A DNA stretch of 64,000 bases. Origin: Pseudomonas azotoformans. GTDB taxonomy: Bacteria > Pseudomonadota > Gammaproteobacteria > Pseudomonadales > Pseudomonadaceae. Shown here piece after piece: positions 29,045 to 35,904 of this stretch (its first letter is position 1; each line of letters opens with the position of its first letter). The notes beneath the pieces are model-generated. The model was given only the letters and a program-made list of their open reading frames with translations. It searched no databases and was not told the DNA's origin. A program made the position numbers and the translations under genes. The DNA is taken from positions 1,984,001 through 2,048,000 of the forward strand of contig NZ_CP014546.1 of assembly GCF_001579805.1 (NCBI RefSeq), in the 5' to 3' direction.

Positions 29045-30707
29045 GCGCGGCCTCCAGTAAAATCCGGCCGCTGGAGCAGGCCGCGACGCCGTTGCGATAG
29101 GCGAAGTACAACTTGCCGCGCTCCCGGTCGAAGCGCAGATGCAGCTCTATTGCATCGCCGGGGCGGACCAATTGCTGGAACTTGAGCACTTCCATCCCGG
29201 CAAACGTTGCCGGTAAATCGAGCAGTTGCTGGCCCAGGTTGAACGCCCATTCCACCTGCACCACGCCCGGCAATACTGGGGTGACCGGAAAGTGCCCGCT
29301 GAAATAGGCCAGGTCTGGCGGGACGCTCAGTTGCAAGGTCCATTCGCCATCGGCTTCGACCTGCTCCAGTACTTCCGGGGCTTTCGGTCGTGGTGCTAAC
29401 AAGAGCGCTTCGACCTGCGCCTGGGGCAGTTTGCCTTGGCTGTTCAGCGGCAACTGTCTCAGTAAACGCCAGCGACGCGGCAGCGCCAGGGCTTCGCAAT
29501 GTTGGCTTAAGTGTTGGCGCAGGGTTTGGGTGAGCGTGCGTCGGCCCTGATTGCGCAAGGCATGCAGGCCTTCGGCACTCAGCACCACCAGGGCACCCAG
29601 GGATGCGCGGTTTTCCTGCACCACACCCAGGCGCGTTTCCGCGACCCACGGGTGAGTCATCAATGCGTGTTCCAGCATGGGCAGGGAGATGCGTTTTTCT
29701 TCCAGCTTGACGATGCGATCCAGGCGCCCGAGCAACTCGAAACGGCCATCGGCATGGATGCGCGCGGCGTCGGCGGTCTGTTCGACATGCCCTTCAGGCA
29801 AATACGGTGAAGCGATGCGCAAGGCGCCGTCGGCGTCCTGGCTCAGGTGCACGTCGGCAAACGGTTGCCAAGGCTGCGCACCCTGGCGCCAGGCGATACC
29901 GCCGGTTTCCGAACTGCCGAGGATTTCTGTGGGCCATTGTTGCAAACGGTCGTACAGGCTGCCGGCGGCTTCCACCGGCAATGCGCCGCCGGAGGAAAAT
30001 ACCCGTGACACCTGGCTCAGCGCCGGCCAGTCGAGATTGTCGCCCATGCGCTTGAGCAACGCCGGGCTGGCGACCCAGGCGAACCGGGCATGCTCGCGGC
30101 TGGCGCGCTGCAAGTCTTCTGGGAAGGCCAGTTGCTTGCGCACGAAAGTGCGGCCGGCGCACAGCGGCCACAACACACGAAATAGCAAACCGTAGATATG
30201 CTGGGTGGCGACGCTGCCGATGATGCAGGCGTCCTTAAGGTCCGGTCCCCACAGCGTTTCCAGGGCTTCGACCTCGTTGGCCAGCTGGCGCAGGGTCTTG
30301 TCGATGCGCTTGGGCTCGCCGCTGGACCCGGAGGTGCACAGGCTCAGGTCGCAAGCGTCCAGATCGAGTGCGGCAGCGGTCAGTGGCGCCTGGTACAGCG
30401 TGTCCAGGTCTGTCGCTTCGGTCAGCCAGGCATCGACGGCCTCGTCCCAGCGTTGGCGGGTCTGAGGTTGCAGGTCTGCGGGCAGCAACACGCTGACCCC
30501 GGCGCGCCAGGCGCCCAGCAGGGCAATCGCCAGCAGGCCGGCATCTTCCAGGTACACGGCCAGGCGCTGGATGCCGCGCGCTTGCAGGCCTGCGGCCAGG
30601 CTCAGGGACTGCGCCCACAACTGGGCATGGTTCATTGCAGGTTCGGTGGTGACCGGACGCTGTTCCAGCGGCTCAAGCAACAAGTGCTCAAGTTTCAACC
30701 CATTCAT
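29037..30707 (-). CDS. Fused AMP-dependent acyl ligase and hotdog dehydratase (ApeH-ApeI-like)
   Basis: A 556-residue two-domain protein. Residues ~1-440 are an acyl-adenylate ligase with [40 protein letters not shown] and the C-terminal Lys motif [11 protein letters not shown]. It would activate the aryl starter acid and load it on an ACP. Residues ~445-556 are a FabZ-type domain with [14 protein letters not shown] and [10 protein letters not shown], carrying the His and Glu expected of a dehydratase. In E. coli these functions are two genes, apeH and apeI. The ATG at 30707 overlaps the membrane-protein stop by 4 bases. The second domain probably pairs with the dehydratase encoded at 18434-18895. 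Confidence 0.86.
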   Translation of the reverse strand: MNGLKLEHLLLEPLEQRPVTTEPAMNHAQLWAQSLSLAAGLQARGIQRLAVYLEDAGLLAIALLGAWRAGVSVLLPADLQPQTRQRWDEAVDAWLTEATDLDTLYQAPLTAAALDLDACDLSLCTSGSSGEPKRIDKTLRQLANEVEALETLWGPDLKDACIIGSVATQHIYGLLFRVLWPLCAGRTFVRKQLAFPEDLQRASREHARFAWVASPALLKRMGDNLDWPALSQVSRVFSSGGALPVEAAGSLYDRLQQWPTEILGSSETGGIAWRQGAQPWQPFADVHLSQDADGALRIASPYLPEGHVEQTADAARIHADGRFELLGRLDRIVKLEEKRISLPMLEHALMTHPWVAETRLGVVQENRASLGALVVLSAEGLHALRNQGRRTLTQTLRQHLSQHCEALALPRRWRLLRQLPLNSQGKLPQAQVEALLLAPRPKAPEVLEQVEADGEWTLQLSVPPDLAYFSGHFPVTPVLPGVVQVEWAFNLGQQLLDLPATFAGMEVLKFQQLVRPGDAIELHLRFDRERGKLYFAYRNGVAACSSGRILLEAAHA

Positions 30708-31249
30708 ACGCGGCCTCGAACCCTTTGTCGTACCAGCCATTCCACGGCAAACAACAACCCCATCAGCCCGTAGGCGATCAGGCCGTTGTACAACGTCCAC
30801 CAGCTCAGCGGCGCCCACAGGGTGAGGGCGGCGGCGAGCAGGCCATTACACAGAAAAAACACGCTCCACACCACGGTGACCTGGCGGGTATACACAATGG
30901 CATGCGGGGGCAGCACCGGATCGGTCATGCGCGCCAGGCGCTCGACCATCGGCGGGCCGTATTTGAGGCTCAAGCCAAACAACGCCAGCATGAACCCGCT
31001 GACCAGGCTCGGGTACCAGCGCAGCAAGTGCGGGTTGTCGAACCAGGCCAGCAGCAGGCAGAACACGATCACCGCCACTGCCATCCAGCGGGCGCCGGGG
31101 CGTCGCGCACCGGTCAGAGCGCGCAGCAGCCACAAACTGCCGAGCAGCAGGCCGAATTGCCACGGCGCAAAGTGTTCGGTGCCGTAATACACCGCAAAGG
31201 GGTACAGCAGCCCCGCCAACAACAGGCCAAGGCCGATCAGCCGGCTCAT
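30704..31249 (-). CDS. Inner-membrane protein, COG4648 type (ApeG-like)
   Basis: A 181-residue protein with about six predicted membrane helices (first LIGLGLLLAGLLYPFAVYY, last LIAYGLMGLLFAVEWLV). The conserved MVERLARMTDPVLPP loop is seen in the middle. This family of unknown function is a regular member of aryl polyene clusters. Its work may concern membrane placement of the product. It overlaps the ACP gene before it and the ligase gene after it by 4 bases each. Confidence 0.82.
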   Translation of the reverse strand: MSRLIGLGLLLAGLLYPFAVYYGTEHFAPWQFGLLLGSLWLLRALTGARRPGARWMAVAVIVFCLLLAWFDNPHLLRWYPSLVSGFMLALFGLSLKYGPPMVERLARMTDPVLPPHAIVYTRQVTVVWSVFFLCNGLLAAALTLWAPLSWWTLYNGLIAYGLMGLLFAVEWLVRQRVRGRV

Positions 31250-31500
31250 GCGGCAGGCGTGACCAGACGGTACACCGCCTCAACCACGTCGTTGACGGTG
31301 CGCACGGCCTTGAATTCTTCGGCGGCGATCTTCTTGCCGGTCTGGCGCTTGATGTGGTCGATCAAGTCGACGGCGTCGATGCTGTCGATTTCCAGGTCCT
31401 GGTACAGGTTGGCGTCAAGGGTGACGCGTTCCGGCGGCAGTTCAAACAGTTCCACCAAGGCGTCGCGCAAGGTGTTGAAAATATCGTCACGAGTTTGCAT
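31246..31500 (-). CDS. Acyl carrier protein (ApeF-like)
   Basis: An 84-residue acidic acyl carrier protein. The phosphopantetheine serine is Ser40 in the motif EIDSIDAVDL. One of two ACPs in the cluster, encoded 9 bases after the other. In aryl polyene synthesis the starter and growing chains are carried on such ACPs. A dedicated phosphopantetheinyl transferase gene was not seen, so the host enzyme must activate it. Confidence 0.9.
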   Translation of the reverse strand: MQTRDDIFNTLRDALVELFELPPERVTLDANLYQDLEIDSIDAVDLIDHIKRQTGKKIAAEEFKAVRTVNDVVEAVYRLVTPAA

Positions 31501-31509
31501 GGTCCGGTC

Positions 31510-31779
31510 TCAAGCTGCCTGTCTGGCCGTGACGAACGCCGCAAGGCTGGCCACGTTGGTGAAGTGATTGCGGGTGTCCTTGGCGTCGGCATCGATCTTG
31601 ATACCGTACTTTTTCTGGATCGCCAGGCCCAATTCCAGGGCGTCTACCGAATCCAGGCCGAGGCCTTCGCCGAACAGGGTCTGCTCGCTGCCGATGTCGT
31701 CGACACTGATGTCTTCCAGGCCCAGGGCCTCGATGATCAGCGTCTTTATGTCGTGCTCAAGGCGGTGTTGGTCGCTCAT
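31510..31779 (-). CDS. Acyl carrier protein (ApeE-like)
   Basis: An 89-residue acyl carrier protein. The phosphopantetheine serine is Ser44 in GLGLDSVDALELG. The sequence is clearly different from the second ACP, which fits a division of labour between starter loading and chain elongation. That division is inferred. It overlaps the end of the upstream acyltransferase gene by 23 bases. Confidence 0.9.
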   Translation of the reverse strand: MSDQHRLEHDIKTLIIEALGLEDISVDDIGSEQTLFGEGLGLDSVDALELGLAIQKKYGIKIDADAKDTRNHFTNVASLAAFVTARQAA

Positions 31780-32569
31780 CTTCGGCGAGCTCCTTAATAA
31801 AATAGTGGTGCAGGTAATCGTTGAGCTTGCGTGAGGCCTGGGGCGCGGGCCCCCTTGATGCGAACGCCTGTGGTTCTATATCGGCACCCACCCGCAAACT
31901 GAAGTGCACGCGGCATTTTGGGATGCGATACCAGGGTTCGGCCTTGGTCAGCGTGGTGGGGCTGACCTTGATCACCACGGGGGTGATGATTGTCGCACCG
32001 CGCAGCGCAATGGCGGCGCCGCCGCGATGAAAGGCAGGCGCCGCGCCGGGTGTGGTGCGGGTGCCTTCGGGAAAGATGATCAGGGTCTGGCCGCTGCGCA
32101 GGGCATCTGCCGCCGCATCGAGCATCTCGGCACTGCCGTCATTGCTGATATAGCCCGCGTCGCGCACCGGCCCACGGGTGAAGGGGTTCTGCCACAGGCT
32201 CTGCTTGACCACGCAATTGGCCTGGCGTACCAGGCCGATCAGGAACACCACGTCGATCAGCGACGGGTGGTTGGCGATGATCATCTGGCCTGGGCGGCCG
32301 AGGTTTTCCGCGCCTTCGACGCTGTAGGTGAGCACGCCTGCGCGCTGCATTAGGCGAATAAAGAACCAGAACAGCCAACTGATGGTGTGGCGGGCGCGGT
32401 TGCGGTGTTTGGCAGCGTCCCCTGGCAGGCAACTGAGCAACGGGAATACCAGCAAACGCAGGCACAGGCCGCCGAAGCCGAACAGCGCGAAGCTGGCGGC
32501 GGTGGCGAACAGACGCCAGTAGTAGGCGTCCCGTGGTTTTTCTTTCAGGGCTTGCGTTGCCAATTCCAT
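31757..32569 (-). CDS. 1-acyl-glycerol-3-phosphate acyltransferase-like protein (PlsC family, ApeD-like)
   Basis: A 270-residue PlsC-type acyltransferase. N-terminal hydrophobic segments come first (~residues 22-50 and 62-80). The catalytic NHX4D motif is in NHPSLIDVVF (~residue 99), and the substrate motif is FPEGTRTTPG (~residue 172). A second acyltransferase besides the LpxL-like one fits the making of a diacyl or acylated lipid anchor. The ATG at 32569 is preferred. It overlaps the upstream gene by 25 bases, while an in-frame ATG 126 bases earlier would overlap it far more. Confidence 0.85.
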   Translation of the reverse strand: MELATQALKEKPRDAYYWRLFATAASFALFGFGGLCLRLLVFPLLSCLPGDAAKHRNRARHTISWLFWFFIRLMQRAGVLTYSVEGAENLGRPGQMIIANHPSLIDVVFLIGLVRQANCVVKQSLWQNPFTRGPVRDAGYISNDGSAEMLDAAADALRSGQTLIIFPEGTRTTPGAAPAFHRGGAAIALRGATIITPVVIKVSPTTLTKAEPWYRIPKCRVHFSLRVGADIEPQAFASRGPAPQASRKLNDYLHHYFIKELAEDERPTPP

Positions 32570-33264
32570 ACACGGTTCTTCCAGGCATGTTGGCAGGCGA
32601 CCTGTTCGGTGAGCAGGGTGCGCAGCAGGTTCAGGGCGTGGGGCCACTGGGTTTGAGTGGGTTGGACAGTGCCGCTGCTCAGTTCCAACTGCCACTCGTC
32701 GCCCGGCGTCAGCAGCAGGCCAAGGGCGTAGGGAAACGGCACGTCGACAATCCAGCTGGCGTAGGCCTCGGGCGGCTGTTCTTCGGTGATCACCAGCAAT
32801 ACGGCCGGGGCACCTTCGTTGAGCAGGGCGGCGGCTTCGAGCATGCCGTGTTCCAGTCCGTCACCTGCGGCGGCGAGGGCGGTCATTTCGCTGGTTTCAT
32901 TGCGCAGGATCGACCATAGGCCAATCACCGCGTTGTGCACTGACAGGCTGAACTGGGTCGGCGACAGCGGCTGGTCGTTGGCCAGGTCACTGAGGATGTC
33001 GAGGGTGCGCGGGGTCTCGCCATGCCGGGAGACAAACACCAGCGGCAGGTCCTGCAAACCCTCGGCCAGTGGCCAACCCACGCTGAACGCCATGCGCGCC
33101 AAGCGGCTCAGGCGGCGGCGTTGCATGGCCGGCAGGAATGACACATCGGGGCAGGCTTCGCTGGCAGGCAGCAACACCGGGGCTTGGCACCAGGCGCGCC
33201 AGTCGTCCACGCTATCGAGCCCTGGGGCCCAGGCGCGCCATTGGGCGATGTTGAAGTTGATCAC
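32545..33264 (-). CDS. Small chain-length-factor-like ketosynthase (ApeC-like), first gene of the operon
   Basis: A 239-residue protein resembling the N-terminal half of beta-ketoacyl synthases (LSVHNAVIGLWSI, MTALAAAGDGLEHGMLEAAALL) without a catalytic Cys-His-His set. In E. coli ApeC, a short ketosynthase of this kind, forms a complex with ApeO and sets chain length. The length here is about right for that subfamily, so it is not simply a truncated gene. It is the promoter-proximal gene of the whole minus-strand operon. 348 bases separate it from the divergent ParA gene. Confidence 0.8.
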   Translation of the reverse strand: MINFNIAQWRAWAPGLDSVDDWRAWCQAPVLLPASEACPDVSFLPAMQRRRLSRLARMAFSVGWPLAEGLQDLPLVFVSRHGETPRTLDILSDLANDQPLSPTQFSLSVHNAVIGLWSILRNETSEMTALAAAGDGLEHGMLEAAALLNEGAPAVLLVITEEQPPEAYASWIVDVPFPYALGLLLTPGDEWQLELSSGTVQPTQTQWPHALNLLRTLLTEQVACQHAWKNRVWNWQRKP

Positions 33265-33612
33265 TGAGAAGTTATCCCGCCCCTGCGGGCTTCCATGTGC
33301 GGCTTTTGGCCCCGAATACCGGGACAGGGAGCAATAGCCGAATGGCGCGCATTATCCCGGTGCCGTGGGGTTCTAGCAAACTTTGGTAAAGATTTGTGCA
33401 CGGTTGATTACAAAATAGTGGAAAGGATTTACAGATTGTCCTTTACCAGGGGACTGATTGGATTGTCGGACCGTTCTTTTTAATCTGTCGGCTGCGTATG
33501 ACAGGCAGGTCGCCGATCGGCCGTGATGCAGCAGTGCATGGATGAACGAGGTAGCTAACAGGCGCTTTTGCCCTCTACACTCGGACATTCATTGATACAC
33601 GGAGGTTTTTCC
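33265..33612. promoter_or_regulatory. Divergent intergenic region between the aryl polyene operon and parA
   Basis: 348 bases with no gene seen. The middle (33371-33482) is AT-rich compared with its surroundings and is the likely promoter zone for both directions, but I could not settle on convincing -35/-10 pairs. An inverted repeat AAAGGA-N11-TCCTTT (33422-33444) overlaps a wider pair GGTAAAG (33385-33391)/CTTTACC (33441-33447). These are possible regulator sites. The parA ribosome site GGAGG is at 33601-33605. Confidence 0.4.
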
Positions 33613-34383
33613 ATGCGGCGTGTGGTGTTCAATCAAAAAGGCGGCGTTGGCAAGTCCAGCATTGCCTGCAACCTGGCGGCAGTCAGCGCCAGCGAAGGTT
33701 ATCGAACCCTGTTGGTGGACCTCGATGCACAAGCCAACTCAACCCAGTACCTCACCGGGTTGACCGGCGACGATATCCCAATGGGTATCGCGGATTTTTT
33801 CAAGCAAACCCTGTCTTCCGGGCCGTTTTCCAAGAAGAACAAGGTGGATATCTACGAAACCCCGTTCGACAACCTGCACGTCATCACTGCAACCGCAGAG
33901 TTGGCCGACCTGCAGCCCAAGCTTGAGGCCAAGCACAAGATCAACAAGCTGCGAAAGTTGCTGGATGATCTGAGCGAGGATTACGACCGGATCTACCTAG
34001 ATACACCGCCAGCTCTGAATTTTTATGCGGTTTCGGCGCTGATTGCCGCTGATCGTGTGTTGATCCCTTTCGATTGCGACAGCTTTTCGCGCCAGGCCCT
34101 GTATGGCCTGCTGGCGGAAATCGAAGAATTGAAGGAAGACCACAACGAAGGCCTCGAAGTGGAAGGCATCGTGGTCAACCAGTTCCAGGCCCGCGCGAGT
34201 TTGCCGCAGCAGATGCTGGACGAATTGATTGCCGAAGGGTTGCCGGTATTGCCGGTGTACCTGGCCAGCTCCGTGCGCATGCGTGAGTCGCACCAGGAGA
34301 GCAAGCCGCTGATCCACCTGGATCCACGGCATAAGCTGACGCAGCAGTTTGTGGAGTTGCATAACCTGCTGGAAAACGCGTGA
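33613..34383 (+). CDS. Orphan ParA/MinD-family ATPase
   Basis: A 256-residue deviant-Walker ATPase. The signature KGGVGKSS is at residues 9-16, with LVDLDAQANST (Walker A') and IYLDTPPALN (Walker B). The family positions plasmids, chromosomes or protein complexes, or acts in gene control. No ParB gene or parS-like array is adjacent. ATG 33613 with GGAGG seven bases before it is preferred over an in-frame ATG at 33568. It is divergent from the pigment operon. From memory a ParA-like gene also sits near selO in P. aeruginosa, so it is probably resident and not part of the cluster. Confidence 0.88.
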   Translation: MRRVVFNQKGGVGKSSIACNLAAVSASEGYRTLLVDLDAQANSTQYLTGLTGDDIPMGIADFFKQTLSSGPFSKKNKVDIYETPFDNLHVITATAELADLQPKLEAKHKINKLRKLLDDLSEDYDRIYLDTPPALNFYAVSALIAADRVLIPFDCDSFSRQALYGLLAEIEELKEDHNEGLEVEGIVVNQFQARASLPQQMLDELIAEGLPVLPVYLASSVRMRESHQESKPLIHLDPRHKLTQQFVELHNLLENA

Positions 34384-34394
34384 TTGATGTCGAT

Positions 34395-34419
34395 CCTTCT
34401 TACAGGGGGTGTAGGAAGG
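34395..34419 (+). terminator. Hairpin after parA
   Basis: CCTTCTTACA (34395-34404) pairs with TGTAGGAAGG (34410-34419) with one G-T pair, across a GGGGG loop, 11 bases after the parA stop. No T-tract follows. Confidence 0.5.
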
Positions 34420-34516
34420 GTCTGGCTATAGGGGTTAAGCCTTGTAACGTTGCCTACAGGTACTCCAGAATCCGCTGGCTTGTGCGTCTGGATGGGCTTC
34501 TCTTAAGGTTCTCGGG

Positions 34517-34713
34517 CCACTGAATTCTCAGTGGTCGGGTTTAGTAGCCCGTGTTGAGACGTACAGCAAAATCGTCGATCAGGACCTTCCTGAATTTGAT
34601 GGTGGCTGTACGGAGGGCGCTCTTGAGCGCGCCGGTTGCGTCTCCCGGTCTACTAACCTGCGTACAGCTGCCACCCCCGTTTAGTAGCGGTCGGTTGCGG
34701 CTCCTGCTCGGAG
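34517..34713 (+). ncRNA. Structured mRNA leader with competing pairings and a sequestered ribosome site
   Basis: Several elements precede the small gene at 34721. CCACTGA/TCAGTGG forms a stem at 34517-34534. A CGGG/CCCG hairpin presents the loop TTTAGTAG (34540-34547). TCAGGA/TCCTGA pairs at 34579-34593. GGTGGCTGTACG (34601-34612) pairs with CGTACAG(CTG)CCACC (34661-34675) around an inner GCGCTC/GAGCGC hairpin. A second TTTAGTAG loop lies at 34680-34687. CTCC (34701-34704) pairs with GGAG (34710-34713), which is the ribosome site 7 bases before the ATG. CGTACAGC occurs on both sides of GCTGTACG, and CTACTAA (34650-34656) can pair with either TTTAGTAG loop. Similar leaders recur before such genes in pseudomonads as far as I remember. 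The function is unknown. Confidence 0.55.
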
Positions 34714-34720
34714 ACGATCC

Positions 34721-34945
34721 ATGGTTAACCTTTATACCGTCACCCCCAACCTCCCCACCGAAACCCTCGTCCTCAACAGCTACGAAACCTTCTCCTCCGT
34801 CCGCACCCTGTTGCTCAACCTGTCCAACGACCTCACCGGCGAACACCGCGACGTGGCACTGGCGATCCACCAATTGAGCGAACTGGGTGTACTGCTGGTC
34901 GGCCAGATGATGGACCGTGAAGCCCCGGTGGCTCACACCCCCTGA
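34721..34945 (+). CDS. Small hypothetical protein of a pseudomonad-specific family (DUF6124-like C-terminal part)
   Basis: A 74-residue protein without membrane or signal segments. The pattern (TVTPNLPTETLVLNSYET, then a helix SSVRTLLLNLSND, then EHRDVALAIHQLSELGVLLVGQMMD) resembles the C-terminal half of small pseudomonad proteins annotated as DUF6124. Those are usually longer at the N-terminus, so this may be a short form. The ribosome site GGAG at 34710-34713 supports the ATG at 34721. The end overlaps the converging trxC by 13 bases. The function is unknown. Confidence 0.65.
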   Translation: MVNLYTVTPNLPTETLVLNSYETFSSVRTLLLNLSNDLTGEHRDVALAIHQLSELGVLLVGQMMDREAPVAHTP

Positions 34946-35367
34946 CTGCGCAACCAGCTCATCAACTGCGGCAACGGAAACGCACCACTCTGGCGTGCCA
35001 CTTCGCGGCCGTTCTTGAACAGAATCAAACTGGGAATCGAGCGAATCCCCAACTGCGCCGACAACTGCTGATTGGCCTCGCTGTCCAGCTTGGCCAACCG
35101 GCACTTGCCCGCCAACTGCCCAGCCGCCTGTTCGAACACCGGCGCAAACGATTTACACGGCCCACACCAGTCGGCCCACACATCCACCAGCAACGGCAAA
35201 TCGCCTTTGACCTGGCTGGCGTAGTCGCCTTGCTTCAGCTCAAACGGTTTGTTCAGTAAAACCGGCTGCTTGCAGCGCCCGCATTTGGGCGCATCGCCCA
35301 GGCGTTCGCCGGGGATGCGGTTGAGGCCGTTGCAGTGGGGGCAGGGGATTACAAGTGGTTCGGACAT
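34933..35367 (-). CDS. trxC: Thioredoxin 2 (zinc-binding thioredoxin TrxC)
   Basis: A 144-residue cytoplasmic thioredoxin that reduces protein disulfides and takes part in oxidative stress defence. An N-terminal zinc module has two CxxC pairs (CPHC near residue 9 and CGRC near residue 29), typical of TrxC. The thioredoxin fold follows with the active site WADWCGPCK near residue 64 and the cis-proline segment SIPSLILF. The ATG at 35367 begins MSEPLVIPCPHC as in the family. An in-frame ATG 63 bases earlier is less likely. Confidence 0.95.
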   Translation of the reverse strand: MSEPLVIPCPHCNGLNRIPGERLGDAPKCGRCKQPVLLNKPFELKQGDYASQVKGDLPLLVDVWADWCGPCKSFAPVFEQAAGQLAGKCRLAKLDSEANQQLSAQLGIRSIPSLILFKNGREVARQSGAFPLPQLMSWLRSQGV

Positions 35368-35537
35368 GGTGAAGCTCCAACGAAAGCAGTCAGTGAAGCT
35401 CAATGTGGAGTCGGGCGAAGGTGTTATCAAGTTCTGAAGCGGCGTTGCATATGCTCACAGATTTTTGCGCGTCGATTGCGCGCGCCTATCTAGGCTGTGA
35501 AAGCGTGCTCGACAAAGCACCACCGGTCCGATCGGCT

Positions 35538-35595
35538 CTATAGCAAATTGCGATAGTCAGTGTTCGGGTATAACCTTCATAGCAAGATGCGATAG
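35538..35595 (+). promoter_or_regulatory. Repeated palindromic operators of the higBA pair
   Basis: CTATAGCAAATTGCGATAG (35538-35556) and a second copy, TCATAGCAAGATGCGATAG (35577-35595), are near-palindromes (CTATxGCAA / TTGCGATAG) 39 bases apart. The second ends 9 bases before the toxin start. A TATAAC box (35569-35574) lies between them. This is the layout expected for autorepression by the HigA-type antitoxin. Confidence 0.6.
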
Positions 35596-35604
35596 GGATG
35601 TTGC

Positions 35605-35904
35605 ATGCGAGTGATCAGTGCGAAGCAAATACGAAATGCCAAGGAAAAATGGCCTCACTCAGCCAGTGCTCTGGATGAGTGGCATCGGAAGGTCAAAGTC
35701 ATCAGCCCTGAAGATTTTGCGACGTTGAGAGCCGTTTTCCCGGCTGTGGATAAAGTTGGGGCGCTGCATGTGTTCAATATCGGAGGCAACAAGCTCCGCC
35801 TTGTTGCCATCGTGCGCTATCGAATGCAGCGCCTCTATATCCGGCATATTTTGGACCATCGTGAATACGACAAGGGTAAATGGAAGGAGTCATGGGAAAA
35901 ATGA
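35605..35904 (+). CDS. higB: HigB-family toxin (type II toxin-antitoxin, mRNA interferase)
   Basis: A 99-residue basic protein of the HigB/COG4680 kind: N-terminal ISAKQIRNAKEKWPHSASALDEWHR, then FNIGGNKLRLVAIVRYRMQRLYIRHILDHREYD split over residues ~55-90 with the usual conserved Arg/His/Asp near the end. Members cleave mRNA on ribosomes. Toxin gene first, antitoxin second is the HigBA order. The antitoxin ATG overlaps the stop (ATGA). Low GC compared with the neighbours supports acquisition by transfer. Confidence 0.88.
   Translation: MRVISAKQIRNAKEKWPHSASALDEWHRKVKVISPEDFATLRAVFPAVDKVGALHVFNIGGNKLRLVAIVRYRMQRLYIRHILDHREYDKGKWKESWEK

Noticed and set aside
16483..33264. Cluster as dialkylresorcinol or fatty-acid synthesis genes
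   Set aside because: No DarA/DarB-type genes. The combination of LolA-like, MMPL, COG4648, DUF3261, two ACPs and a half ketosynthase is that of aryl polyene clusters.
32545..33264. Truncated, broken ketosynthase gene
   Set aside because: The length and sequence fit the short chain-length-factor subfamily of aryl polyene clusters, and the reading frame is intact with coupled neighbours.
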